Origin: Citreicoccus inhibens | GTDB lineage: Bacteria; Myxococcota; Myxococcia; Myxococcales; Myxococcaceae | Length of the DNA stretch: 64,000 bases | Direction of reading: 5' to 3' | Assembly: GCF_019039035.1 (NCBI RefSeq) | Contig: NZ_JAHNZT010000009.1 | Span: 186,001-250,000, forward strand | Part shown: one piece after another, positions 24,721 to 33,254 of the stretch | Numbering within the stretch: the stretch's first letter is position 1 | Layout: each line of letters starts with the position of its first letter | Notes under the pieces: generated by a model | Databases searched by the model: none | What the model saw: the letters and a program-made list of their open reading frames with translations, nothing else | What the model was told of the DNA's origin: nothing | Position numbers and translations under genes: made by a program

Positions 24721-25539
24721 TCAGCCGCCCACGCGCGCGAGCGCGGGCATCAGCCGGTACTCGCGCCGGGTCGGGAGGCCTCGCGCGGTGGCGAGGCGCA
24801 GCAGGGCGAGCCCCTCGACGAACACCAGGCGCAAGGTCCGCGCCTCGGCGGAGGGGGCCAGGCGCAGGGCGGCCAGCTCGTCACAGTGGGCTTCGTGCTC
24901 TCGGCCGCGTGCCTCCAGCGCGGCGTCAAAGGCCTCGGCGTCCTGACTCATCAGCGCGTGGCACACGGCGCGCCGCGCGTCGGGCGCGGACTCCAGGCGC
25001 CCCCAGCGGTCGAGCAGGGCCTGGTGCGCCGCGGTGGGGTGGAAGTCCTCCAGGACGAGGAGGTGGAGGAAGTGGGCGTAGAGGAAGTCCTCCTCGTACT
25101 CCTCCTCCTGGAGCCAGACCCGCGAGGACAGGCGGGCCAGCTCGCGCGCGAGCGCGTCATGTCCCGAGGCCAGCGCATCGCAGAAGGGCTGTAGGTGGCT
25201 GGTGCCCGTGAAGCGCCCGTTGCGGCCACCCTGTCGGGCTGTCATCAAAAGCTGGCGTCGCGCCTCCGCCGAGCGTGTCAGGTGGGCGAAGAAGCCGCGC
25301 GTGTCTGTCTCCGTGCGCAGCAGGGCGATGGCTAGCATTTGCTCATGCAATGAGACTTCGTGAAGCAGCCGGATGTGGGCGGCGTCGTTGGCGGGGCTTT
25401 GCAGGGCCTCGCTGCGCAAGTCCAGCTCGTAGCGCAGGTGGAGGACCAGGGCATTCAAGGGGGTGGCCGCCGACCGCCAATCCCTGACATCTCGAACCCG
25501 CTCGTGCTCCAGTGAGAGCGCGCGTGCTGGGAGGGGCAT
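24721..25539 (-). CDS. Imm49-like helical protein (possible immunity protein)
   Basis: 272 residues from ATG 25539, which has AAGGAG 9 nt upstream; an upstream start (25593) lacks this. The product is nearly all alpha-helical, with an acidic patch (LQEEEYEEDFLYAHFLHLLV) and a C-terminal LRLVFVEGLALLRLATARGL. The overall pattern resembles Imm49 immunity proteins, frequent in myxobacterial toxin loci, but I hold this with moderate confidence only. It lies 101 bp downstream of a DUF2169 adaptor gene on the same strand, which supports a link to effector biology. No partner toxin is visible nearby. Confidence 0.5.
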   Translation of the reverse strand: MPLPARALSLEHERVRDVRDWRSAATPLNALVLHLRYELDLRSEALQSPANDAAHIRLLHEVSLHEQMLAIALLRTETDTRGFFAHLTRSAEARRQLLMTARQGGRNGRFTGTSHLQPFCDALASGHDALARELARLSSRVWLQEEEYEEDFLYAHFLHLLVLEDFHPTAAHQALLDRWGRLESAPDARRAVCHALMSQDAEAFDAALEARGREHEAHCDELAALRLAPSAEARTLRLVFVEGLALLRLATARGLPTRREYRLMPALARVGG

Positions 25540-25640
25540 GGGTGACTCCTTGGCAGGAATCCTGATTATCCTCGAAATGGGAGGTCTGCCCATTCACCCG
25601 CCCGAAAGGGCAATCACACGCCCATCACTATCGGACAGTT

Positions 25641-26696
25641 TCACGCCGCGCCGGCGCGTGACTCCGGAGGGCGGGAGACCCCCTGGGCCGTGATGCGCAT
25701 CGTGCGCACGGAGTGAAAGCCATCCTCCAAAGCCAGATGCGCCCGCCACATGAGCACCACGCGCTTCGCGTCCGGCTCCAGGATGACCGTGTCCAGGCGG
25801 ACATCGGGCCTGGCGTCCTCCGCGCCCGTCTGCTCCACCGTGACGACGGGCGTCGGCTGTGCGGGGAGGGAGAAGCCGAGCCGCCCCTGCGGGGTGACGT
25901 TCACCAGCATGACGGCCTCGTCGCCGCGCAGGTAGCCCGGCGCCACGAGCCCCGGCGCGCCCGCGTTGAAGAAGCGGCGGTCGAAGTCGGTGGGCAGCAA
26001 GGGCTTGCGCGCGGTCTCCCAGGCCTTGTCATACGTGCCCGCGAACGCGGCCCGCGGCTGCCAGTGTGGCGAGGTGAAGCCCACGCCCATGGGCGTCACG
26101 CGCTGGCCGAGCTCGCGCAGGGGCTGCGCGGGGTCCTCGAGGTTGGGCAGCATCAGCCCCTCCTCGAAGTTGCGAGGGCTGGCGCGGAAGCCCACGCCCA
26201 CGGGGTTGCGGGGCTCGAAGCCGTGCTTCTTCGTGTCCGCGTCGCTCTTGTCCCAGCCACCGAAGGCGCGCTCCCACGTCAGCGGGAGCTTTTCGAAGGG
26301 GAGGGGCTGGGTCATGCCCACGCGCCCCAGGCTTCGGAACCAGGTCCGCTCGCCCACGACGCGCAGGGCCTTCTTCACGGGCCCCACCTGCAAGGCCACC
26401 AGCGTCTCGGTGTCTCCCTTGCGCTGGGTGTAGCCGTGGCCGATGAGCACCACGTCCGTGGCGGGCTTGAAGAAGGCGCACTCGGGCTCGTACTTGTCGC
26501 TGGACTCGCCGGGCTTGCCCCAGGGCTCGCCGGCCCACTTCACCGGCTCCTGCTCCGCGGCGAGCATCAGGCGGCCATCGCTCAGCAGGTACGTGGCCTT
26601 GATGAGCAGCAGCAGGAGCGGCCGGCCCTCTTCGTCCGCGCAGCCCATGAACTCGCAGATGAAGGGCGTCTCGTTCTCGACCGTGGGATGACCCAT
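25641..26696 (-). CDS. DUF2169 protein, T6SS effector adaptor (copy 2)
   Basis: 351 residues with the full DUF2169 motif set: VENETPFICEFMG, IKATYLLSDG, VVGERTWFR, LTWERAFGG, EPRNPVGVGF, LPNLEDP, AGTYDKAWE and RRFFNAG. It differs strongly from copy 1 at 18.6-19.6 kb, so it is an older paralogue rather than a duplicate of the same event. It follows the hexapeptide-repeat gene by 37 bp and precedes the Imm49-like gene, forming a three-gene minus-strand set. I infer that it loads a different T6SS cargo. Confidence 0.87.
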   Translation of the reverse strand: MGHPTVENETPFICEFMGCADEEGRPLLLLLIKATYLLSDGRLMLAAEQEPVKWAGEPWGKPGESSDKYEPECAFFKPATDVVLIGHGYTQRKGDTETLVALQVGPVKKALRVVGERTWFRSLGRVGMTQPLPFEKLPLTWERAFGGWDKSDADTKKHGFEPRNPVGVGFRASPRNFEEGLMLPNLEDPAQPLRELGQRVTPMGVGFTSPHWQPRAAFAGTYDKAWETARKPLLPTDFDRRFFNAGAPGLVAPGYLRGDEAVMLVNVTPQGRLGFSLPAQPTPVVTVEQTGAEDARPDVRLDTVILEPDAKRVVLMWRAHLALEDGFHSVRTMRITAQGVSRPPESRAGAA

Positions 26697-26733
26697 GCCA
26701 CGGTTCTAGCACTGGCGGTGGCGGCCTCGCGCG

Positions 26734-27789
26734 TCAGCCCATGCGCCGCAGACCGGGGAGGTCCTCGGGGCGCAGCGCCCAACGGGGCAGCTCGGGCGGC
26801 GAGGCGCGCGTGCCCACCTGCGTGGCGGGGAAGCCCTCCAGGAGCGCGCCATCCGGGAAGACGGAGCGCTGCTTCACCAGCGCGCCCGCGCCCACGTGGC
26901 AGCCCCGGCCCAGGCGCGAGCCGTCGCAGAGGATGGCGCCCGGCTCGATGACCGAGCCCGCGCCGATGTGGCAGCCGTGGAGCATGCACCCCGGCCCCAC
27001 GATGACGCCGTCCTCCAGCGCCAGCATCGTGTCGGGCAGCAAGTGCAGCACGGTGTTCTCCAGAATCTGCACCCGCGCGCCAATCCGCACCGGCCCGTGC
27101 GCATCGCCGAGAATCTTCACGCCCGCGCCGATGATGGCTCCGGCGCCGATGACGACGTCCCCCATCACCTCCGCGGAAGAGAAGAGCGTGGCGGTGGGAT
27201 GGATGAAGGGGTGCTTGTCTTGAAAGGCATACAACTGTCCCATGGGTGCATCCTCGACACGGTCTCGCGCGGAGAAGGCGGTGAGTGGCTGATAGGTGAG
27301 GCTCAGGCCTCCCTCTCGTTGCCGTTCCACGCGGAGCAGGTCCTCGGGGTTTGCGCGGCGGATGATGCGGCCGGGCCTGCCCACCACCACGGACTGGTCC
27401 GGGACGGACATGCCGGGCGGGATGACCGTGCCTTCACCGAGGAAGCAGCGGTCGCCCAGCGAGGCTCCCGGCAGCAGGACGGAGCCGTGACCCACTTCGC
27501 ACAGGTGCCCCACGCGCGCGCCGATGACGAGGCTGCGGTGCCCGATGACGACCTTCTCGCCCACCGTGACGGGCCGCTCCGGCGTGCCCACCATCACCGC
27601 GTTCTCGAGCAGCGACGAGCCCGCGCCCAGCTGCACGGCGCCCCCATGCGAGCGCACCACGGCCCCCTGCGCGATGACGGCGCCCGGGCCCACGTGCACC
27701 GTGCCGAGCAATCGCGCGGACGAGGCGAGGGTGAGGTGGTGGCCCCCCGCGGCAGGTAAGGGGGCGGGGGCGGGAAGTGGGGCGCTCAT
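26734..27789 (-). CDS. Double left-handed beta-helix (hexapeptide repeat) protein, gamma-carbonic-anhydrase-like
   Basis: 351 residues containing two successive hexapeptide-repeat domains, about 18-145 and 200-330, joined by a linker (NPEDLLRVERQREGGLSLTY). Each has the LbetaH rhythm, for example VTVGEKVVIGHRSLVIGARV and VRIGARVQILENTVLHLLPD. Single-domain homologues are gamma-carbonic anhydrases or acyltransferases; the zinc-binding His set is not clearly intact, since only scattered His such as CHIGAGS and VGHLCEVGHGS are seen. The next gene encodes DUF2169, so a structural role in effector loading is possible. Confidence 0.75.
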   Translation of the reverse strand: MSAPLPAPAPLPAAGGHHLTLASSARLLGTVHVGPGAVIAQGAVVRSHGGAVQLGAGSSLLENAVMVGTPERPVTVGEKVVIGHRSLVIGARVGHLCEVGHGSVLLPGASLGDRCFLGEGTVIPPGMSVPDQSVVVGRPGRIIRRANPEDLLRVERQREGGLSLTYQPLTAFSARDRVEDAPMGQLYAFQDKHPFIHPTATLFSSAEVMGDVVIGAGAIIGAGVKILGDAHGPVRIGARVQILENTVLHLLPDTMLALEDGVIVGPGCMLHGCHIGAGSVIEPGAILCDGSRLGRGCHVGAGALVKQRSVFPDGALLEGFPATQVGTRASPPELPRWALRPEDLPGLRRMG

Positions 27790-27981
27790 CGTGCAGGCAA
27801 GCTACACCCGGCGCTCTGACTGAGGCGCCACCCCCCGGCGCAGTATCTCTGTCCACGTGACGACTGAGGGAGCCCTCGCCTCCGGGGAACCCCTTGGCCT
27901 GCCTGCCGAGCGGGCCCCTCCTCGGGCCCCGGCGCGCGCGCGTCAGCCCCGGGGGAAGCGCTCGTCGCTGGACGCCGTTTC

Positions 27982-27999
27982 GCCTTCCTGTAGGAAGGC
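27982..27999 (+). promoter_or_regulatory. Perfect hairpin in the leader of the MATE gene
   Basis: GCCTTCC (27982-27988), loop TGTA, GGAAGGC (27993-27999): a 7-bp perfect inverted repeat ending 17 nt before the ATG at 28017, just ahead of the AGGGAGG ribosome binding site. It is suited to a repressor operator or a translation-control hairpin for the exporter. Confidence 0.45.
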
Positions 28000-28016
28000 T
28001 CAGGGAGGCAGTCCCC

Positions 28017-29462
28017 ATGGAAGACACATCCCCGGTGAACGGGACCGACGCGCCCGCGAACTCACCGAGGCAAGCGCCCGAGGGCTTCGGCGCCCTGGTG
28101 CGGGAGGCCCTGCGAGGCACCCACCTGGACCTGACCCAGCTCCCCTTGAAGCGCGCCATCATCCTGCTGGCGGTGCCCATGGTGCTGGAGATGGTGATGG
28201 AGTCCGTGTTCGCCGTGGTCGACGTCTTCTTCGTCGGCCGGCTCGGGGCGGACGCCGTGGCGACGGTGGGGCTCACCGAGTCACTGCTCACCCTGGTCTA
28301 TGCCGGCGCCATGGGGTTGAGCATCGGCGCCACGGCGATGGTGGCGCGGCGGGTGGGCGAGAAGAACTGGGACCGGGCCGCGCGCACCGCCGTGCAGGCC
28401 ATGGGGTTGGGGGTGGTGCTGGCGGTGGTGTTGGCGGGGGTGGGCGTCACGTTCGCGCGCCCGATGATGCAGGCGCTGGGCGCCTCGCCGTGGGTGCTGG
28501 AGCACGGCGTGCCCTACACCCAGGTGATGCTGGGCGGCGTGGTGAGCATCCTGCTGCTCTTCCTCTTCAATGCCATCTTCCGAGGCGCCGGCGACGCGGC
28601 CATCGCCATGCGGGTGCTGTGGCTTGCCAACGGTGTGAACATCCTGTTGGCGCCGTGTCTCATCTTTGGGCTGGGGCCCTTCCCGGCGATGGGCGTGGTG
28701 GGTGCGGCGTGGGCCACGACGATTGGCCGAGGCGTGGGCGTGCTGTACCAGCTCTGGAGGCTGGTGCGCGGTGACGGCCGGCTCAAGCTGCGGCGCGAGC
28801 ACCTGCGATTGGAGTGGGGCACCGTCACGTCGATGCTGCGGCTGTCGGGCGCGGCGGCGTTCCAGAACCTGGTCAACATGTCGAGCTGGGTGGTGTTGAT
28901 CCGCCTCGTGTCTGGCTTTGGCAGCACGGCGCTGGCCGGCTACACCATCGCCATCCGGTTGGTGATGTTCGCCATGCTCCCGGCGTATGGGCTGGCGAAC
29001 GCGGCCTCCACGCTGGTGGGGCAGAGCCTGGGCGCGCGTCAGCCCGAGCGGGGCGAGCGCGCGGTGTGGATGGCGGGTCGCTACAACACCGTGTTCCTGG
29101 GGTCGTTGGGGTTGCTGTTCTTTGTCTTCGCCACGCCGATCCTCCACTTCTTCTCGCAGGACGCGGAGGTGGTGAGGCAGGGCGTGATGGCCATCCGAAT
29201 CTTCAGCCTGTTCTTCCTGTGCTGGGGGTTCGGCATGGTGCTCACCACGGCCTTTGACGGCGCGGGAGACACCCTGACGCCCACGCTCATCAACGTGTTT
29301 GGCTTCTGGCTCTTGGAGCTGCCGCTCGCCTGGGTTCTGTCTCGGCCGGTGGGGCTGGGGCCGGAGGGCGTGTTCATCGCCGTGTCCGTGTCCTTCGCCT
29401 TCATGGCGGCGGCGAGCGTCATCCTCTTCCGCCGGGGACGCTGGAAGCTGCGGGTCGTGTAG
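28017..29462 (+). CDS. MATE family efflux transporter
   Basis: 481 residues. A hydrophilic N-terminus of about 45 residues precedes twelve predicted TM segments arranged as two six-helix lobes. MATE-type features: AVPMVLEMVMESVFAVVDVF in TM1, FFVGRLGADAVATVGLTESL, GAGDAAIAMR and, in the second lobe, FDGAGDTLTPTLINVFGFWL. The family exports drugs or secondary metabolites using Na+ or H+. The start ATG 28017 has AGGGAGG at a good distance. The substrate is not indicated by neighbours. Confidence 0.92.
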   Translation: MEDTSPVNGTDAPANSPRQAPEGFGALVREALRGTHLDLTQLPLKRAIILLAVPMVLEMVMESVFAVVDVFFVGRLGADAVATVGLTESLLTLVYAGAMGLSIGATAMVARRVGEKNWDRAARTAVQAMGLGVVLAVVLAGVGVTFARPMMQALGASPWVLEHGVPYTQVMLGGVVSILLLFLFNAIFRGAGDAAIAMRVLWLANGVNILLAPCLIFGLGPFPAMGVVGAAWATTIGRGVGVLYQLWRLVRGDGRLKLRREHLRLEWGTVTSMLRLSGAAAFQNLVNMSSWVVLIRLVSGFGSTALAGYTIAIRLVMFAMLPAYGLANAASTLVGQSLGARQPERGERAVWMAGRYNTVFLGSLGLLFFVFATPILHFFSQDAEVVRQGVMAIRIFSLFFLCWGFGMVLTTAFDGAGDTLTPTLINVFGFWLLELPLAWVLSRPVGLGPEGVFIAVSVSFAFMAAASVILFRRGRWKLRVV

Positions 29463-29463
29463 C

Positions 29464-29495
29464 CCGGGCCACACGCCGAGGGGTGGCTCGCCCGG
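29464..29495 (+). terminator. Hairpin after the MATE gene
   Basis: CCGGGC (29464-29469) pairs with GCCCGG (29490-29495), with additional CAC/GTG pairing inside, beginning right after the TAG stop. A T-rich stretch (TTTTCTTT) follows only some 18 nt later, so efficiency as an intrinsic terminator is uncertain. Confidence 0.35.
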
Positions 29496-29558
29496 ATGCG
29501 TGCTTCAGGTTTTCTTTGGACCTGGCGGGCACACTGTCTCCATGGCCGGGAGTCCCTC

Positions 29559-30239
29559 GTGAGCAGCCGACCCATTCTCGTGGTGGAGGACGATGCCCAA
29601 CTCGGCGCGCAGGTGGTGGAGCACCTGCACCGCGCTGGCTTCCAGACCGAGTGGTGGCGCGAGGGGCGCCGTTGGCCCGTGGGCGAGCCCGCGCCCTGGG
29701 AGTTGGTCATCCTGGACCTCATGCTGCCCGGGACCTACGGGTTGGACTTGCTGAAGGACCTGCGGGCCGGCTCGGACGTGCCCGTGCTCATCCTCAGCGC
29801 TCGTGCGGACGCGGGAGACCGCGTGCGCGCGCTGCGGCTGGGCGCGGATGACTACCTCACCAAGCCCTTCTGGCCCGATGAACTCATTGAACGCGTGCGC
29901 GCGCGGCTGCGGCGCCCGGTGCTCCAGCGCGAAGGTGAGCAGGTGCGCGTGGGGCCCGTGAAGTTGGATCCGGTGGCGCGCACCGTGGAAGTAGACGACG
30001 TGCCGGTGGAGCTGACGCGTGTCGAGTTCGAGCTGCTGGCGGCGCTCGCCCGGCGCGCGGGTTCAGCGGTGAGCCGGAGGTGGTTGGTCGAGCATGCGCT
30101 GGACCCCGAGCGCGAGGGCACGGAGCGCACGCTGGACGTCCATGTCTCGCGGCTGCGCAAGAAGCTGGGCCACGAGGGGCTCATCGAGACGGTGTGGGGC
30201 ATCGGCTATCGCATCGCGGTGCCCGGGAGCGACGCGTGA
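29559..30239 (+). CDS. OmpR/PhoB-type response regulator
   Basis: 226 residues: receiver domain with ILVVEDDAQL, phospho-acceptor Asp54 in VILDLMLPG and YLTKPFWPDE, then a winged-helix DNA-binding domain (VELTRVEFELLAALARRAG, RTLDVHVSRLRKKLG, IETVWGIGYRI). A GTG start with GGGAG upstream is preferred to a longer in-frame ATG (29496). The kinase gene overlaps its stop. It should bind direct repeats near its own or neighbouring promoters; none is obvious by eye. Confidence 0.93.
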   Translation: MSSRPILVVEDDAQLGAQVVEHLHRAGFQTEWWREGRRWPVGEPAPWELVILDLMLPGTYGLDLLKDLRAGSDVPVLILSARADAGDRVRALRLGADDYLTKPFWPDELIERVRARLRRPVLQREGEQVRVGPVKLDPVARTVEVDDVPVELTRVEFELLAALARRAGSAVSRRWLVEHALDPEREGTERTLDVHVSRLRKKLGHEGLIETVWGIGYRIAVPGSDA

Positions 30240-31819
30240 AGCTGCGGCCGAGGCTCGTCGTCACGGCGCTGGCGTTGACGGTGCCGCTGCTCGCCGCCAT
30301 CGCCTGGGGACACTGGCTCACCGCCGAGTACGCGCGCGCGCAGACCCTGTCCGACAGCGTGCTCGCGCGGATGCAGGAAGGTGGGCGCGCGAGCTGCGAG
30401 GAGCGCCCCACCACTTGGACCCTGGGGCGAATGGCGCCGCCGCTTCGGTTCCCGCCCCACCGCGAGAGCGGAGCGCCCCCGTCCGAGCGACTGGGGCCAC
30501 CGCCGCACGGCATGCCATGGGAGTCACGAAGCGATACGTCCGCGCCGCCAGGGCCGCGAGGTGACGCGTCCGACCCGGGCGCTCCTCCGTCGGAACACGG
30601 GCCGAGCGCGCGGCAGGGACCGAGCCCCTTCGCGCCCGGTGTCTTCGTGGAGGGCCTGCCGCCCGGGACCCAGCTCTACGCCTACGATGCCTCGCTCCAC
30701 TCTCGAAACCCGGACGCCCCCGAGCTCACGGGCGCGGAGCTGTCCGCCACGGGCAGCACGGCGACTCGGCCCGTGTCCTGGGGAACGGACACCGTGCAGC
30801 GCGTGGCGGTGCGGATGCCCTGGAGCACCGGCCCGTGCGCGGTGGTGCTGGCGCAGCGCGTCCCACCGCCGCCAGGGCGAGACGTCCTGCCTCCCGCGGG
30901 GCCCACGCTGTTGACCGTGCTGGTGACCATGCTCGCGCTGCTGCTGTCGCTCGGCCCCGTGGTGCGTCGGCTCCGACGCCTGACCGCCAGCGCCCGCGCG
31001 CTCTCGTCCTCCGGCTACGAGGGCGAGGTGGACGTGCGCGGCGGCGACGAGGTGAGTGAGCTGGCGCGCGCCTTCGACGAGGCGGCGCGGGAGATTCGCT
31101 CGCACCTGGCCCAGCGCGACCGCCGCGAGCGCGCCCTGCGTGGCTTCTTGGAGAACACCACGCACGACGTGAACATCCCGTTGACGGTGTTGCAGGGACA
31201 CCTCGCGGCGCTGCGCGAGGACGCGGCGCGGGGGGCTCCGGTGGACCGCGAGCGGGTGGCCTCGGCGGTGGACGAGGTGCACTACCTGGGCTCGTTGGTG
31301 CAGAACCTCGCGACCGCCGCGCGGCTGGAGGCCGGAGAGCCCTCGCTGCACCGCGCCCCGGTGGACCTCAACGAGGTCGTCCGCCGCTGCGTGGCCCGCC
31401 ACCGCCCCGTGGCCGCGCAGGGCGGGCTGTCGCTCGAAGGCGCGACCCCCGAGGTCGCCACCTGGGTGGACGCGGACGTCACCCTGGTGGAGCAGGCCGT
31501 GGGCAACCTCGTCTCCAATGCGCTGAGGCACAACCGGCCCGGGGGCCACGCCGCCGTGGTGCTCGACACCACCGACGGGGGCTTCCTGCTGCGGGTGCTG
31601 GACGACGGGCCCGGCATCCCCGACGAGGAGCTGCCGCGCCTGTCCGAGCGCTACTTCCGGGGCAACGAGGCCCGCACCCGCGCGCCGGGGGGACGGGGAA
31701 TCGGCCTCCACATCGCCTCCGAGGTCGCTCGCGCCCATGGCTGGCACATGGAGATGGCGCGCGCCGGGCCCGGGGGGCTCCAGGTTGAGCTTGCCGGCCC
31801 CACCGTGGCCGGGCGGTAG
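30236..31819 (+). CDS. Membrane sensor histidine kinase paired with the OmpR-type regulator
   Basis: 527 residues. TM1 (about 8-27), an extracytoplasmic domain of about 200 residues rich in Pro, Gly and Arg (including PPSERLGPPPHGMPW), TM2 (about 220-240), HAMP, and an H-box FLENTTHDVNIPLTVLQGHL with His near 310. It differs from the usual HELRTPL by reading HDVNIPL. The HATPase has NLVSNALRHNR, DDGPGIP and GGRGIGLHIA. The start GTG overlaps the regulator stop (GTGA). The low-complexity sensor domain gives no ligand clue. Confidence 0.92.
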   Translation: MKLRPRLVVTALALTVPLLAAIAWGHWLTAEYARAQTLSDSVLARMQEGGRASCEERPTTWTLGRMAPPLRFPPHRESGAPPSERLGPPPHGMPWESRSDTSAPPGPRGDASDPGAPPSEHGPSARQGPSPFAPGVFVEGLPPGTQLYAYDASLHSRNPDAPELTGAELSATGSTATRPVSWGTDTVQRVAVRMPWSTGPCAVVLAQRVPPPPGRDVLPPAGPTLLTVLVTMLALLLSLGPVVRRLRRLTASARALSSSGYEGEVDVRGGDEVSELARAFDEAAREIRSHLAQRDRRERALRGFLENTTHDVNIPLTVLQGHLAALREDAARGAPVDRERVASAVDEVHYLGSLVQNLATAARLEAGEPSLHRAPVDLNEVVRRCVARHRPVAAQGGLSLEGATPEVATWVDADVTLVEQAVGNLVSNALRHNRPGGHAAVVLDTTDGGFLLRVLDDGPGIPDEELPRLSERYFRGNEARTRAPGGRGIGLHIASEVARAHGWHMEMARAGPGGLQVELAGPTVAGR

Positions 31820-31912
31820 GTCCAATTCCGACACGTCGACACTTCCGTCGAGACGCGGCTTCCAGGCGCGGGGGGCTTTCCGCCAGACTCCGCGCTTTCG
31901 CGGAGGCGCGTC

Positions 31913-32176
31913 ATGGGACTGTGCGGCTGGCTCGTCTTTGGGTTCTTCGCGGGGCTGGTGGCCCGCGCGCTCACGCCGGGAGACCAGAGCCTGGGGTGTC
32001 TGGGCACCACGGCGCTGGGCGTGGCGGGCGCGTTCGTGGGGGGCTTCCTGGGCTCGGTGTGGCACGGGGACAACTGGCGGGACCCCGAGCCCGCGGGCTT
32101 CCTGGGGTCCGTGCTGGGGGCGGTGGTGTTGCTCTGGCTGGCCCACGTGGCCTTCGGGAGCCGGCGGCGGCGCTAG
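31913..32176 (+). CDS. GlsB/YeaQ/YmgE family (transglycosylase-associated) small membrane protein
   Basis: 87 residues with three hydrophobic segments and the family pattern WLVFGFFAGLVARALTPG, then GCLGTTALGVAGAFVGGFLG and GFLGSVLGAVVLLWL, ending in a run of Arg. Family members are induced by stress and stationary phase in several bacteria; their biochemical role is not known. It appears to be monocistronic. Confidence 0.88.
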   Translation: MGLCGWLVFGFFAGLVARALTPGDQSLGCLGTTALGVAGAFVGGFLGSVWHGDNWRDPEPAGFLGSVLGAVVLLWLAHVAFGSRRRR

Positions 32177-32321
32177 ACGCTCGGAACCGGACGGTGTTCC
32201 CCAACGACACTCCTCCCACAGGCCGGGGAATGCGTGTCTCACCAGAGTGTAGTAAGTCGCGCCCCGGGCCCGCGCAGCGGGGGGAATCGTCGCTGCGCCA
32301 CGCCAAAGGAAAGGCAACGAC

Positions 32322-33152
32322 ATGCGGAAGACGTACCTGGTGATGACGATGCTGAGTCTGGCGGCCTGCCAGCCTCAGGGTCAGAAGAAGGAAGGCACTG
32401 CGGCGACCTCGACGGCCGCGGCCACCAATCCTCAGACGGAGGAGCAGAAGACGTTCTACGCCCTCGGCCAGTCCATCGGCCGCAGCGTTGGCGTGTTCGA
32501 CATGTCTCCGGAGGAGCTGGAGTTCGTCAAGGCGGGCATGTCCGCCCAGGTGACGGGCCAGACCGCGGCGGTGGACCTGGAGACCTACGGTCCCAAGCTC
32601 CAGGCGCTCGCGGGTGAGCGCCGTCAGCGCAAGGCCAAGGCGGAGAAGGAGAAGTCGGCGAAGTTCCTGGAGGAGAAGGCCAAGGAGACCGGCGCGGTGA
32701 AGACCGAGTCGGGCCTCATCTACAAGGAGCTGACGCCTGGCACTGGCGCGTCGCCCGTGGCCACCGACATCGTCAAGGTGAACTACAAGGGCACGCTCCC
32801 GGACGGCAAGGAGTTCGACAGCTCCTACAAGCGCGGCGAGCCCGCGCAGTTCCCGCTCCAGGGCGTCATCAAGTGCTGGACCGAGGGCGTGCAGAAGATG
32901 AAGGTGGGCGGCAAGGCCCAGCTCGTCTGCCCGTCTGACATTGGCTACGGCGACAACGGCGCGCCCCCGAACATCCCCGGCGGTTCCGCGCTGGTGTTCG
33001 AGGTCGAGCTGCTCGAGATCGTGAAGCCGCCGGAGCCGCCCGCGGGCGCCATTCCGAACGCCAACATGGTCCCGGGCGCCAAGCCGGCCGTCCCGGGCAA
33101 GCCGTCCGCGCCGCCGGCCCCGAAGGCGGGCACGGCCACGCCGACGAAGTAG
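32322..33152 (+). CDS. FKBP-type peptidyl-prolyl isomerase, lipoprotein
   Basis: 276 residues. Signal with lipobox SLAAC (Cys16), an FKBP_N dimerisation segment (about 45-120, EEQKTFYALGQSIGRSV), a linker helix of charged residues, an FKBP catalytic domain (about 126-235: VKVNYKGTLPDGKEFDSSY, WTEGVQKMKVGGKAQLVCPS, GYGDNGAPPNIPGGSALVFE), and a Pro/Ala-rich tail. This is the FkpA/Mip type that assists folding of envelope proteins. The FKBP domain has the key aromatic and Asp residues. A strong terminator follows. Confidence 0.93.
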   Translation: MRKTYLVMTMLSLAACQPQGQKKEGTAATSTAAATNPQTEEQKTFYALGQSIGRSVGVFDMSPEELEFVKAGMSAQVTGQTAAVDLETYGPKLQALAGERRQRKAKAEKEKSAKFLEEKAKETGAVKTESGLIYKELTPGTGASPVATDIVKVNYKGTLPDGKEFDSSYKRGEPAQFPLQGVIKCWTEGVQKMKVGGKAQLVCPSDIGYGDNGAPPNIPGGSALVFEVELLEIVKPPEPPAGAIPNANMVPGAKPAVPGKPSAPPAPKAGTATPTK

Positions 33153-33186
33153 TCACGCGGTCCTCTCCTGGGGAGAGTGACAGCAC

Positions 33187-33224
33187 GAGGGCCGGGCGAG
33201 GGTCATCCTCCCCCGGCCCTCTTT
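33187..33224 (+). terminator. Rho-independent terminator after the FKBP gene
   Basis: GAGGGCCGGG (33187-33196) and CCCGGCCCTC (33212-33221) form a perfect 10-bp stem followed by TTT. It separates the FKBP gene from the hydrolase gene starting at 33255. Confidence 0.75.
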
Positions 33225-33254
33225 CATTTCCAGACGCATCCCGGAGGGCACCGC

